Translations under genes and position numbers: made by a program
In this document: positions 1 to 7,661 of the stretch, piece after piece
Layout: every line of letters starts with the position of its first letter
How positions within the stretch are numbered: the first letter of the stretch is position 1
The notes under the pieces: model-generated
Seen by the model: the letters and a program-made list of their open reading frames with translations, nothing else
The model's database searches: none
What the model was told of the DNA's origin: nothing
Source: Saccharothrix sp. ST-888
GTDB lineage: Bacteria > Actinomycetota > Actinomycetes > Streptomycetales > Streptomycetaceae
Direction of reading: 5' to 3'
Length of the DNA stretch: 17,566 nucleotides
NCBI RefSeq assembly: GCF_000955975.1
Contig: NZ_JYJF01000131.1
Span: 1 to 17,566 of the forward strand

Positions 1-154
1 GGTGTACGTGCTGCCCAAGCACCTGGACGAGAAGGTGGCCCGCCTGCACCTGGACGCGCTGGGCGTCAGGCTCACCACGCTGACCAAGGACCAGGCCGAT
101 TACATCGGCGTCCCGGTCGAGGGCCCCTACAAGGCCGACCCGTACCGCTACTGA
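1..154 (+). CDS. ahcY: Adenosylhomocysteinase, C-terminal end (partial)
   Basis: Only the last 50 codons are present, entering from the left edge; base 1 completes a codon outside the window. The enzyme is cytosolic, NAD-dependent, and splits S-adenosylhomocysteine into adenosine and homocysteine in the activated methyl cycle. The visible tail has the family's conserved C-terminus: a VYVLPKHLDEKVA stretch, then LTKDQADYIGVPVEGPYK, ending in YRY before TGA at 152-154. The C-terminal Lys/Tyr segment of this family reaches into the NAD site of the neighbouring subunit. Identification rests on this very conserved tail. The next gene starts 59 bases downstream with no obvious hairpin between. Confidence 0.93.
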   Translation, partial: VYVLPKHLDEKVARLHLDALGVRLTTLTKDQADYIGVPVEGPYKADPYRY

Positions 155-213
155 CGGTGCGTCGGTCGTAGAACCCGAGGGGGATGCCCGGAGGATAGGA
201 AAGGGAGGCATCG

Positions 214-891
214 ATGTTGCGCCTTGAGGAGATTGGAGAGTTCTCGGTGATCACCGCTCGCGACCCCGAGCGCCCCGGCCGCCTGCTGCTCGCCGAGCGG
301 GAGACGCTGCTGCCGATGCTGCGCAGGACGCCCGAGTCCCATTTCGACCGTCCGACGTCCTGTCCGGACTGGACGGTGCGGGAGGTGCTGGCCCACTGCG
401 GCGCCGCGCTGGTGCGGATCGTGGAGGGGCGGCTGCCCGGCTTCACCCCGGAGAACAACGCGGCCGACGTCCGGGAGCGAAGAGACTGGCCACTCGGCCG
501 GGTGCTCGACGAACTGGAGCGGGGCATGATCGAGGCAGGCCCGGTGATCGCTGCTGCCGAAGGGGAGTTGGACGTCATCGCGCTGGGCGAGTGGGTGCAC
601 GCCGGTGATGTCCGCGAGGCACTCGGCCGGCCGGGGGCGTACGAGAGCGTGGGCATGGACGACGCACTCGCGCTGCTCTCCACGGTGAGCCGGGAGCGCA
701 GTACCCCGCGTGTCCACGCCAGCACGCCGATCGGTGGCATGGTCTTCGGCAACGTGGTCGAGGGCCGTGCCCCGGCCCGGCTGGAGGCGGATCCGGGCAC
801 CGTCATCAGGATGTACTGCGGCCGCCCGGCCGACCCCGCGCGCTACCGCCTCAGCGGGGCCACCGACCGGGAGCTCGTCATCTACGGCTGA
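214..891 (+). CDS. Maleylpyruvate isomerase family (MDMPI/DinB-fold) protein
   Basis: The product has 225 residues. The N-terminal part resembles the mycothiol-dependent maleylpyruvate isomerase / DinB four-helix fold: PTSCPDWTVREVLAHCG near residues 47-63, and a second metal-type motif WVHAGDVREALGRP near 127-140. His61, His129 and Asp132 are plausible metal ligands by analogy. Members use a divalent metal and often mycothiol as thiol cofactor, but most Streptomyces paralogues have no known substrate. The ATG at 214 follows a GGGAGG ribosome binding site. A GTG at 247 behind GGAGAG is a possible shorter start, because the first ~25 residues look longer than usual for the family. The gene converges on the FAD monooxygenase, with a hairpin between them. 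Confidence 0.8.
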   Translation: MLRLEEIGEFSVITARDPERPGRLLLAERETLLPMLRRTPESHFDRPTSCPDWTVREVLAHCGAALVRIVEGRLPGFTPENNAADVRERRDWPLGRVLDELERGMIEAGPVIAAAEGELDVIALGEWVHAGDVREALGRPGAYESVGMDDALALLSTVSRERSTPRVHASTPIGGMVFGNVVEGRAPARLEADPGTVIRMYCGRPADPARYRLSGATDRELVIYG

Positions 892-927
892 TCCCACCGG
901 GATCGGCGGGCACCTGGCCGTGCAGCC

Positions 928-960
928 GCCCGGGGACGCGGAGCCGCTGCGTCCCCGGGC
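928..960. terminator. Bidirectional hairpin between convergent genes
   Basis: Perfect 12-bp arms GCCCGGGGACGC (928-939) and GCGTCCCCGGGC (949-960) flank a 9-base loop. It sits 37 bases past the MDMPI stop and 47 bases from the stop of the opposing monooxygenase gene. There is no T-run, as is common for actinomycete terminators, so a terminator role is inferred from position and stem strength. Confidence 0.8.
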
Positions 961-1006
961 GCGGTCATGCGGGGAGGGTGATCGGTGTTTACCCCCTGGG
1001 GCGGCA

Positions 1007-2187
1007 CTAGTTCTGGTACGCGGCGGCGCCGCGCCGGTACTCCTCCTTGGCCTGGGCGAAGTCGGGAAGGTCGGCGCGGCCGCGGTCGCCGGGCCCGAAG
1101 ACGCGGTCCAGGACGGCCACCCCGTCGCCGGTCTCGGCGGCGCGGGCCTGCATGGTCGGCTCGTAGGCGGTGACGGCTTCGTCGACGGTGGCGTGGCGGG
1201 CGAGCGCGAGGGCGAGTTCGCACCCGTCGAGCATGGCGAAGTTGGCGCCGTGGCCGCCGAAGGGCGTCATCAGGTGGGCGGCGTCCCCGAGCAGGGTGAC
1301 GCCGGGCGTGTGCGGCCAGGTGTGCGGGGCGGGGATGGCGAAGAGGGGCCGGTTGATGTAGGGCCCGTCGTTGTCGGTGATCAGGGTGAGAAGCCGCTCG
1401 TCCCAGCCGGCGAACGCCGTGAGCAGGGCGGCGCGTACGGCCTCGGTGTCGCTCGGGTCGAGGCCCGCGGCGCGCGGCCAGTCCAGACCGTTCCGGATGA
1501 CGATGTAGGCGCGCACGTGCTGGTCGCTGTTGCGCTGCCCCACCAGGCCCTTGTTGTCACCGGAGGCGAGGACGCTTCCGTCGCCGACGAGTTCGGCGAC
1601 CTCGGGGTGGTCGGTGTCGGCGTTGTCGAAGTGGGCCTCGACGAAGGTGATCCCGGTGTAGACCGGAACGGCGTCGCTGACCAGCGGTCGCACCCGGGAC
1701 CAGGCGCCGTCCGCGCCGATGACGAGGTCGACGTCGGCGGTGGCACCGGTTTCGAAGGTGAGGCGGTGGGAGCCGTCCGGGTTGGCGGCGGCGGAGACCA
1801 GGGTGTGGCCCCACCGGACGGTGCCGGGGATGAGCGAGTCCACCAGCAGGGAGCGCAGCTGGCCGCGGTCGATCTCGGGGGCGGCGTCCTCGTCGGCGGT
1901 GGGCCGGTAGTCGACGAGGACCTCTCCGTGGCGGGTGAGGACGCGATTGGCCTGCCCCTCGGGCCGGGCCAGGGCGTGGAACTCGTCGAGGAGTCCGGCC
2001 TCCCGCAGGGCGATCTGCCCGGAGTCGGCGTGCAGATCGAGGGTGCCGCCCTGGTTGCGGGCGGCGACGGAGGCGTCGCGGTCGTAGACGGTGACGTCGA
2101 TGCCGTGGCGCTGGAGGACGCGGGCGCAGGTCAGGCCGCCGGGCCGGCGCCGATGACGGCGATACGGGGCGCGGGGCTGGTGGTCAT
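1007..2187 (-). pseudogene. FAD-dependent monooxygenase (TetX-like), frameshifted
   Basis: Read on the minus strand from ATG at 2187 (ribosome binding site AGAGGAAG), translation gives MTTSPAPRIAVIGAGP and then stops within three codons. The frame one base over continues as GGLTCARVLQRHGIDVTVYD and runs to TAG at 1007-1009 as a complete class A flavin monooxygenase. It shows the GD-type motif (DLVIGADGAWS) and the C-terminal FAD motif (GVTLLGDAAHLMTPFGGHGANFAMLD). The span of 1181 bases is one short of a multiple of three. Restoring one C in the + strand run near 2140 (CCGCCGGG to CCGCCCGGG) would recreate GAGPGGLT. Such enzymes use NAD(P)H and O2 to hydroxylate aromatic substrates or tetracyclines. 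It is divergent from the TetR gene, its probable regulator. It could be a true pseudogene or a sequencing error in a GC run. Confidence 0.82.
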
Positions 2188-2338
2188 GGGGTGCTTCCTC
2201 TGCTGGTCGGGTTGGTGCCGGGGCGGGTCGGCGGGCCGAGACGGCCTGCGGAACCGGCTTCAACAGAAAAGCACACTCAGTAAAAAAGTATAATGAATCA
2301 ACTTTTATACTCAAGCAACAGAGGGGTAGGGTGAGGGC
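2188..2338. promoter_or_regulatory. Divergent monooxygenase/TetR promoter-operator
   Basis: This intergenic stretch contains an AT-rich patch (about 2280-2315) unlike its surroundings. An inverted repeat AGTATAA (2287-2293) / TTATACT (2305-2311) with an 11-base spacer is a likely TetR operator. On the minus strand, TTGAGT (2309-2314) and TATACT (2287-2292) are 16 bases apart and form a good promoter for the monooxygenase gene, lying inside the inverted repeat. On the + strand a perfect TATAAT occurs at 2289-2294, without a clear -35. Binding at the repeat should therefore block both genes. Regulation is inferred. Confidence 0.65.
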
Positions 2339-2944
2339 GTGAGTGAGACGACACCGCCCCTGGGGCGCCGCGAGCGTAAGAAGGCCGCGACCCGGCAGGC
2401 CCTGGCCGACGCGGCCCTGAGACTGTTCCTCGAACACGGCTACGACCAGGTCGGCATCAAGGACATCGCCGAAGCCGCCGACGTCTCCACCACGACGCTC
2501 TTCAAGCACTTCTCGGGCAAGGAGGCCCTGGTCTTCGACGAGGACGACGACCAGGAGGCCGCCCTCGTGGCCGCGGTGCGCGAGCGACCGGACGGCCAGT
2601 CGGTCCCCGCCGCCCTGCGCGAGCACATCCTGCGGACCCGTATCGACGTGATCGCCGACCCCGCCTTCGCACCCTTCCGGCAGCTCGTCATGGGCACGCC
2701 GGCGCTGCGCGACTACGGCCACCGCATCTGGATGCGCCACGAGACCGCCCTCGCGCAGGCCATCGCCGAGGACACCGGCGCCCCCCAGGGCGACCCGGCC
2801 TGTGCCGCCCTCGCCCACTTCGCCCTCGAAGCGCTGGCCGTCGCCAGGGGCCAGGACGATCCCCGCAAGGCCCTCGACGCCGCCTTCGACCTCCTCGCAC
2901 ACGGCTGGCACGCGCTCCCCGGGTGCACTCGGTCCGACCCGTGA
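2339..2944 (+). CDS. TetR family transcriptional regulator
   Basis: The product has 201 residues, normal for TetR proteins. The N-terminal DNA-binding domain covers about residues 12-66: RRERKKAATRQALADAAL, then the helix-turn-helix IKDIAEAADVSTTTLFKHF, followed by GKEALVFDEDD. The rest is the ligand-binding, dimerising helical domain, which is too variable to name a ligand. The GTG start at 2339 lies just after GGGTAGGGTGAGG; no longer start exists because of upstream stops. It is divergent from the FAD monooxygenase and most likely represses it and itself, releasing DNA when a small aromatic or antibiotic-like ligand is present. The neighbour's frameshift means that control may now be vestigial. 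Confidence 0.9.
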   Translation: MSETTPPLGRRERKKAATRQALADAALRLFLEHGYDQVGIKDIAEAADVSTTTLFKHFSGKEALVFDEDDDQEAALVAAVRERPDGQSVPAALREHILRTRIDVIADPAFAPFRQLVMGTPALRDYGHRIWMRHETALAQAIAEDTGAPQGDPACAALAHFALEALAVARGQDDPRKALDAAFDLLAHGWHALPGCTRSDP

Positions 2945-2955
2945 CGCACGGTCGG
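2934..2955 (+). terminator. Hairpin overlapping the TetR stop codon
   Basis: CCGACCCGTG (2934-2943) pairs with CACGGTCGG (2947-2955) apart from one bulged C, around a 3-base ACG loop. The TGA stop of the TetR gene lies at its tip. It is a short, GC-rich, plausible terminator without a T-run. Confidence 0.4.
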
Positions 2956-3123
2956 CCGCCGTCCTCGACGAGTTCCTCGTCGTCGGTGGACAGCAGGACA
3001 GCGCGGATGTCGGCGTGCGCACCGGACTTGGCGACCGGCACCGCCCCACCGCATCGCACGAACGCCACACGGGGTGTGCGGCCATTCGAAGGATTCTGAC
3101 CGGACCGGCGGTAGCTCCCGGAG
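2945..3123. other. Degenerate intergenic stretch, no intact gene
   Basis: No complete gene is supported here. On the minus strand, roughly 2960-3090 can be read as VAFVRCGGAVPVAKSGAHAD followed by IRAVLLSTDDEELVEDGG, which has protein-like composition but no convincing start, ribosome binding site or family match. It may be a decayed gene fragment beside the DUF2079 remnant. The + strand frames are stop-interrupted or low complexity. Confidence 0.3.
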
Positions 3124-3330
3124 TCAAACCGCACCAGCGTCAGCCTCTACGGCTGGCCGCAGAGCCGTCCCCGCCCGCAGTGGATCGTGGTGGACACCTG
3201 GACGCCGTGGCGGAAGCGGTGGCCGCTGACCGTCCAGGAGGAGAAGGCGTCCCTGGACTGGGCCCGCGCCCAGGGCTATCGCACCGTGGCCGACCAGGAC
3301 GGCTTCGTCCTGCTCAACCGCCCGGACTAG
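3124..3330 (+). pseudogene. C-terminal remnant of a DUF2079 membrane protein
   Basis: This reading frame of about 68 codons ends at TAG (3328-3330) and reads SNRTSVSLYGWPQSRPRPQW, then IVVDTWTPWRKRWPLTVQEE, then a KASLDWARAQGYRTVADQDG segment ending in LLNRPD. It resembles the extracytoplasmic C-terminus of actinobacterial DUF2079 polytopic membrane proteins, in which a VVD-T-PW segment precedes a helix and a final beta strand. The upstream membrane domain (several hundred residues) is absent: in-frame stops occur at 3097-3099 and 3112-3114, and there is no ribosome binding site or start. It is therefore a truncated remnant marking an old deletion. The family assignment is from memory of the motif, so moderate. 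Confidence 0.55.
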
Positions 3331-3344
3331 GCAGCTCGACTGCC
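3330..3344. terminator. Short hairpin downstream of PIG-L gene and remnant
   Basis: GGCAG (3330-3334) and CTGCC (3340-3344) flank a 5-base loop, between the converging DUF2079 remnant and deacetylase gene. The stem is only 5 bp, so the call is weak. Confidence 0.25.
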
Positions 3345-3389
3345 CTAAGACCGACCGGCCGTCACGAGCCGCTGCTCCAGCGCGCCGCC

Positions 3390-4175
3390 CTACACCAGCC
3401 GGACGACCTGGAAGGCCTCCGCCAGCCGTCCGGCGGGCAGACCGCCCTGGGCGGCGTGCTCGCCCTGCCAGCGGACGAGCAGCTCCTCCAGCTCGGCGAG
3501 GTGGGCGGTCTGCGAGGTGTGCAGGCGCAGCGCGGCGAGCTTGCGGGGGAAGACGTCGGTGACGTCGACGAAGTGGTTCGGGGCCGGCCCGGTGATCAGC
3601 CAGATCTCCGGGACCTCCCAGGCGGCCAGGTTCTGCTCGCGGTAGAGGGTCGGATGTGCGAAGGGGTTGCGGGCGTCGGGGTAGACGGCGCGCAGGGCGG
3701 CCTCGCCCGCTGCCCGGTGGTCTGGGTGGACGTCGGCGATCCGGTCCCAGTTGATCTCCGGGCTGGGCAGGACCACCAGGTCGGGCTTGGTCTGCCGGAT
3801 CACCCGGGTGATGTCGCGGCGCAGCTGCATGCTCGGTTCGAGCCGCCCGTCCGGGTAGCCGAGGAACCTCACGTCGTGCACGCCGGCCGCGCGGGCCGCC
3901 ATCTTCTGCTCGGCCCGGCGCAGCGGGGCGATGGTCTGGCGGGGGAGCACCTCGTCGAAGCCCCCGTTGTCGCCGTCGGTGAGCACGCAGTACGTGACCG
4001 AGGCGCCCTGGTCGGTCCACTGCATCACGGTGCCCGCGGCGCAGAACTCGACGTCGTCGGGGTGGGCGGTGATCACCAGGACCCGGTCGGGCCTGGCCGA
4101 CGCCGCCCCGGCGGCCGCGGCTGCGGTTGCCGTGCGGTCGTGCGCGGGCTCGGTGGGCGGCTTGGCAGCGGGCAT
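3390..4175 (-). CDS. PIG-L (LmbE-like) family deacetylase
   Basis: The product has 261 residues and the zinc hydrolase fold that removes N-acetyl groups from amino sugars such as GlcNAc-inositol or glycolipid precursors. The zinc motif AHPDDVE lies at 37-43 (ligands His38, Asp41; catalytic Asp40), and HPDHRAAGEAAL at 150-161 supplies the third ligand, His153. TDGDNGGFDE at 66-75 is typical of the common actinobacterial PIG-L group. The start motif differs from that of classical MshB (AHPDDE). The ATG at 4175 follows GAGGA. The first ~28 residues are Ala/Thr-rich and probably disordered; no signal peptide is seen. The gene is divergent from the asparagine-synthetase-like gene across 319 bases. 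It may serve the neighbouring pathway or be an unrelated housekeeping paralogue. Confidence 0.9.
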   Translation of the reverse strand: MPAAKPPTEPAHDRTATAAAAAGAASARPDRVLVITAHPDDVEFCAAGTVMQWTDQGASVTYCVLTDGDNGGFDEVLPRQTIAPLRRAEQKMAARAAGVHDVRFLGYPDGRLEPSMQLRRDITRVIRQTKPDLVVLPSPEINWDRIADVHPDHRAAGEAALRAVYPDARNPFAHPTLYREQNLAAWEVPEIWLITGPAPNHFVDVTDVFPRKLAALRLHTSQTAHLAELEELLVRWQGEHAAQGGLPAGRLAEAFQVVRLV

Positions 4176-4494
4176 GGTGTGTTCCTCGTCCTGGTCGAGC
4201 TGGTCCTGGCGGGGTTCTGCTGCGGGTTGAGACCTACCGGTTGAGGGCTGCGGGGGTTCGCCGGTCCGGGAGCCGGGTCCGATCAGTCAGCAGCATCACG
4301 CGCACCTCGCCCGGTCACAAAGGGATCCCGGCGGCGTGCACGCGCCATGGCATGGATGCGCCGTCCGCTGCTTCTGCCGGGGTGCGGGGTGAGCAGGTAA
4401 TTTGAGATGACAAAAACAATGGATGGCTCAGAAGTGCGGCCGGTTCTCTGTCAACTCCCGTACTGGGCCATGAGCGTGAGGTCGGTGAGGCGCG
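4176..4494. promoter_or_regulatory. Divergent intergenic region before the asnB-like gene
   Basis: This 319-base region separates the minus-strand deacetylase from the + strand asparagine-synthetase-like gene. It contains the conserved 29-base element at 4333-4361 (listed separately) and an AT-rich patch at 4398-4421 with a possible -10, TAATTT (4398-4403), and a TGACAAAAA run. A short frame opening at ATG 4407 overlaps the next gene out of frame and was not accepted. No RNA gene or strong hairpin was seen. Confidence 0.5.
4333..4361. promoter_or_regulatory. Shared 29-base element, copy A (upstream of asnB-like gene)
   Basis: This stretch matches 24 of 29 bases of the element at 7662-7690. 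The half-sites are diverged (GTGCAC-N10-ATGGAT) but the N10 core CGCCATGGC is nearly the same. It lies about 135 bases before the GTG start of the asparagine-synthetase-like gene, a distance that suits an activator site. Binding by a cluster regulator is inferred. Confidence 0.5.
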
Positions 4495-6474
4495 GTGTGC
4501 AGGATCTTCGGGCACTTCGGCACCCCGGTCTCCGCGCAGCGGCTGGCTGCCGTCGGCAGCCGGCAGCTGCACGGCGGACCCGACGCCCGGAGCCTGTGGC
4601 GCGGGACGGACTGGGCGCTCGGCTGCAACCGGCTCGCCGTCACCGACCCGTCCGGCGGCGCGCAGCCCTACCGGCTGGGCGGAGGTGAGGGAGCGGATGG
4701 TGGCGGCATCACGGTGGTGTTCAACGGCGAGATCTACAACCACCGCGAGCTGCGCCGCCGACTGGCCGCGCGCGGCCATGTCTTCGCCGACGACTGCGAC
4801 GGGTCGATCCTGCCCGCCCTGTACGCCACGTACGGGCCGCAGTTCACCGAGCAGCTCGACGGCATGTACGCACTCGCCGTCGTCGACCTGCGGGCCGAGC
4901 CGGCACTGCTGCTGGCGGTTGACCCGCTGGGCATGAAACCGCTCTACTACCACTGGGATCCGGCGGCCGGGGCGCTCTGCTTCGCCTCCGAGATACCCGC
5001 GCTGCTGGCCTTCCCCGGGGTGTCGACCACCTTGTGGGAGCAGGGATTCGACGCCTACCTGACCACCCGGACGCCGCTCGGTGAGCGGACCGCGTTCCGC
5101 GACGTCCGCGCACTGCCGCCGGGCGGACGGCTCCGGCTCACCCGCTCCGGCGGGCCGAGGCTCACCCGGCGCCCGGCCGAACCGCCCGGTGACGCCGGTA
5201 CGTTCGCCGGGGCGGTCGGACGGACGCGGGAGCTGCTCACCGGCGAGGTCGGCCGACTCGCGCAGGCGGACGTGCCCGTGTGCGCGATCACCAGCGGCGG
5301 CCTGGACTCCGGTCTGGTCACCGCACTGGCCGCCGGGCACCTGCCGGAGCTGCACTCCTTCAACCTGGCCTACCGGGGGAGCTGGCCCGCCGACGAGCGG
5401 GCCTTCGCACGCGAGACGGCCGAGCACTGCGGCGCGGTGTACCACCAGGTCGAGCTGGACCCGGCGACCTTCCCCGACCTGCTGCCCGCCGTGGTCGAGC
5501 GCCTGGGCCAGCCGAACGCCGATCCGATCACGCTGAGCAGCTACGCCCTCTTCCGGGCGGTCCGCGAGGCGGGCTTCACCGTCGCGCTCACCGGGGACGG
5601 TGCCGACGAACTCTTCGGCGGCTACGACCGGATGAGCGCCGCGATGCGTACGCCCGCCGGACAGCCCTGGATCCCGGCCTACCTGGACGCGCTCTGCGCG
5701 GTCCCGCGGCAGCTGCGGACCCGCCTCTACAGCGCCGACTACCGGGCCTTTCTGGCGAGCGACCCCGAGGGCACGACCGGCGCGCGGTTGGCGGCGGAGC
5801 TGGCGGCGGACTCCGGGGCAGGGGCGGGGCCGGGAGCCCGGATGTCGGCGCTCACCCGCTTCGAGGCCGGCTCCCGCCTGCCCGCCTACCACCTGCGCCG
5901 GGTGGACCACCTCAGCATGGCCTGGGGCGTGGAGGCCCGACTCCCGTACTGCCAGGCCACGGTGGTCCAGCACGCCCGCTCGCTCCCGGACCGGTACCGG
6001 ATCTCCCCGGCGGGCGCGGTGAAGCGGGCCCTGTACGGTGCGGCGTCCGGGCTGCTGCCGAGCTCGGTGCTCCGGCGGCCCAAGCAGCCCTTCACCCTGC
6101 CGATCGCCGCGATGCTGGCACCGGGGCAGCCGCTGATGGACTTCACGCGCGAGGTGCTCAGCCCGCCGGCACTACGGCGCGGCGGACGGCTCGACCCCCG
6201 GGCGGTAGCCGGGCTGCTGGGCCGTCAGCAGGCCGCGCCGGACGGCCGGACGGCACTCGCGATCTGGGCGCTGCTGATCCACCAGCTCTGGGAGGACCGT
6301 CTCGGCGCGGCTCCCGCGTCCACGGCCCCCGTGCCCATGACTCCCGCGTCCACGCCGCGCACGTCCGCAGCGGCTGCGCCCCCGCTCCGGCCGGCCTCCG
6401 GCGCCGTCCCGGTCCAGCCGGGCCGGACCGTACGGCAGATCCGGACCGTACGGCAGATCCGGACCGCACCGTGA
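4495..6474 (+). CDS. Asparagine synthase (glutamine-hydrolysing)-like amidotransferase
   Basis: The 659-residue product has both AsnB domains. The GTG start at 4495 places Cys at position 2, the glutaminase nucleophile once Met is removed. Glutaminase landmarks follow: GGPD at 27-30, Arg46 in ALGCNRLAVTD, FNGEIYNHREL at 76-86, and GMKPLYY at 146-152. The synthetase domain has the ATP PP-loop SGGLDSG (267-273) and TGDGADELFGGYDR (366-379), then VDHLSMAWGVEARLPY. It should hydrolyse glutamine and use ATP to amidate a carboxylate. As an accessory paralogue, its substrate need not be aspartate. The last ~50 residues are Ala/Pro/Thr-rich and end in two 18-base tandem repeats (TVRQIR). Its stop overlaps the PrpF-like start, indicating coupled translation and joint action. 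A lasso cyclase was considered and rejected. Confidence 0.92.
   Translation: MCRIFGHFGTPVSAQRLAAVGSRQLHGGPDARSLWRGTDWALGCNRLAVTDPSGGAQPYRLGGGEGADGGGITVVFNGEIYNHRELRRRLAARGHVFADDCDGSILPALYATYGPQFTEQLDGMYALAVVDLRAEPALLLAVDPLGMKPLYYHWDPAAGALCFASEIPALLAFPGVSTTLWEQGFDAYLTTRTPLGERTAFRDVRALPPGGRLRLTRSGGPRLTRRPAEPPGDAGTFAGAVGRTRELLTGEVGRLAQADVPVCAITSGGLDSGLVTALAAGHLPELHSFNLAYRGSWPADERAFARETAEHCGAVYHQVELDPATFPDLLPAVVERLGQPNADPITLSSYALFRAVREAGFTVALTGDGADELFGGYDRMSAAMRTPAGQPWIPAYLDALCAVPRQLRTRLYSADYRAFLASDPEGTTGARLAAELAADSGAGAGPGARMSALTRFEAGSRLPAYHLRRVDHLSMAWGVEARLPYCQATVVQHARSLPDRYRISPAGAVKRALYGAASGLLPSSVLRRPKQPFTLPIAAMLAPGQPLMDFTREVLSPPALRRGGRLDPRAVAGLLGRQQAAPDGRTALAIWALLIHQLWEDRLGAAPASTAPVPMTPASTPRTSAAAAPPLRPASGAVPVQPGRTVRQIRTVRQIRTAP
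6423..6466 (+). repeat. 18-bp tandem repeat at the asnB-like/prpF-like junction
   Basis: CCGGACCGTACGGCAGAT occurs at 6423-6440 and 6441-6458, followed by a partial third copy (CCGGACCG). Being a multiple of three, it adds TVRQIR units to the extreme C-terminus without shifting the frame. It ends just before the GTGA overlap with the next gene. Confidence 0.9.
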
Positions 6475-7595
6475 TCGCGCACACGGCGCAGGCCGTCGGT
6501 GCCCCCTGCCCGACGCTGGTGCTGGACGCGGACCTGCTGCCCGCCGAGGAGCCGGCCCTGCGGCCGGTGCTGACCCGTATCCGCGAGTGGTTGCAGGCCA
6601 CCGGCTCGGGCGGAGTGCTGAAGTTCGCGCTGATCGCCGTCTCCGCGCACCCGCTGTTCGACCTGGACTTCCGGTTCGTCCAGTGCCTGCCCGGCGGTGC
6701 CGACCGCTTCGACTTCGCGGCCAACTGCGGGCACTCCGTCCTGGCGGCGGTGGTCGTCGCCGAACAGCAGGGGCTGCTGCCGCGGCTGGCGCCGGGCGGC
6801 CGGGTCCGGGTCAGGGTGCTCAACAACGGTGATCTCGTGGTCTGCGAGCTGGCCGAAGCACGCAGCCGCAGCCGCGACTTCACCGTGCACTTCGTCCAGT
6901 CCCCGTCCGTGCCGGTGGCCGACCTGCTGCTCACCGGCAGGCCGGCGGACCTGTTGGCGGTGGGGCGGCCGGGCACGGCCGGCGCGGCGCAGGAGGTCTC
7001 GCTGGTCTCGCTCGGCAACCCGTACGTATTCCTGGACGCCTGCTCGCTCGGCATTCTGACGGAACGTCAGTTATTCGAAGCCGGGGACGAGGTGTTCGCC
7101 CAGCTGGCCGCCGTGCGGGCGGCGGCGGCCCGCCGGCTGGGGCGCCCCGTCGACGGGGCGCTGCCGAAGATCGCGGTGGTGGGCGGCTTCCGGCCCGGCC
7201 GACTGCACGTCAGATCGCTTGCCGTACCGTCCTGGCATCCCACCCTGGCGGTCACCGGCGCGATCTGCCTGGCGGCGGCCACCGCCATTCCCGGCACCGT
7301 GCCGCAGCGGGTGGCGGTGCGGACGGACGCGACGGGCCCGCAGGTGGAGGTGGAGACCCCGGGCGGCCGGACCACGGTGACCGCCGCCGTCCGGCCCTCG
7401 CCCGGCGGTGACCTGCTGGAGTGGGTCAGCGTCGGCCACAAGGTCGCCCACCCGACCGGCTCCGCCGACCTCGGCGCACCGCTCGTCCCCGCCGGGCGCA
7501 TGGCCGGCGGGCCGGCCCCTCGCGGGTACGGGGAGTCGGGCGACCGGTCGCGCAGCTCGGCGGCGGGCTTGGTACGAAGCTCGCCGCGCGGCTGA
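6471..7595 (+). CDS. PrpF-family isomerase (2-methylaconitate isomerase-like)
   Basis: The product has 374 residues. PrpF proteins have the diaminopimelate-epimerase-like double fold and isomerise unsaturated polycarboxylates such as 2-methylaconitate or methylitaconate by proton transfer. Visible family features are AANCGHSVLAAV (84-94, with the reactive-type Cys86 in NCG), SLGNPYVFLDACSLG (180-194), and HPTLAVTGAICLAAATAIPG (256-275). The start is the GTG at 6471, overlapping the upstream TGA as GTGA, with no separate ribosome binding site, so translation is probably coupled. The last ~35 residues are low complexity, and the stop lies inside a 19-bp direct repeat. Pairing with an amidotransferase suggests processing of one small acid substrate; the substrate is not predictable. 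Confidence 0.85.
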   Translation: MIAHTAQAVGAPCPTLVLDADLLPAEEPALRPVLTRIREWLQATGSGGVLKFALIAVSAHPLFDLDFRFVQCLPGGADRFDFAANCGHSVLAAVVVAEQQGLLPRLAPGGRVRVRVLNNGDLVVCELAEARSRSRDFTVHFVQSPSVPVADLLLTGRPADLLAVGRPGTAGAAQEVSLVSLGNPYVFLDACSLGILTERQLFEAGDEVFAQLAAVRAAAARRLGRPVDGALPKIAVVGGFRPGRLHVRSLAVPSWHPTLAVTGAICLAAATAIPGTVPQRVAVRTDATGPQVEVETPGGRTTVTAAVRPSPGGDLLEWVSVGHKVAHPTGSADLGAPLVPAGRMAGGPAPRGYGESGDRSRSSAAGLVRSSPRG

Positions 7596-7630
7596 GGAAG
7601 GGCGCGAGGTCCGCCGCGCGGCTGAGGAAG
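7582..7630 (+). repeat. 19-bp direct repeat around the PrpF-like stop codon
   Basis: CGCCGCGCGGCTGAGGAAG occurs at 7582-7600 and again at 7612-7630, a 30-base period. The first copy contains the TGA stop of the PrpF-like gene. It looks like a local duplication that may have set the present C-terminus. Confidence 0.9.
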
Positions 7631-7661
7631 TGCCCGGCTGCGCAGTCCCGTTCGTGTCCGT

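Noticed and set aside
710..2293. Long + strand frame of 527 codons across the monooxygenase gene
   Set aside because: It is the antisense shadow of the monooxygenase, Gly/Val-rich, with no family motifs.
2188..3127. Upstream extension of the monooxygenase frame on the minus strand
   Set aside because: It runs antisense through the TetR gene and the promoter. The true start is ATG 2187 in the neighbouring frame, as shown by the FAD-binding N-terminus.
4407..4688. Short reading frame MTKTMDGSEVRPV before and into the asnB-like gene
   Set aside because: It has no good ribosome binding site, overlaps the true gene out of frame for most of its length, and becomes Arg/Ala-rich there, as shadow frames do.
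4495..6474. AsnB-like protein as a lasso peptide cyclase
   Set aside because: No PqqD-like or transglutaminase-like leader peptidase partner is nearby, the glutaminase Cys2 is intact, and the gene is coupled to a PrpF isomerase.
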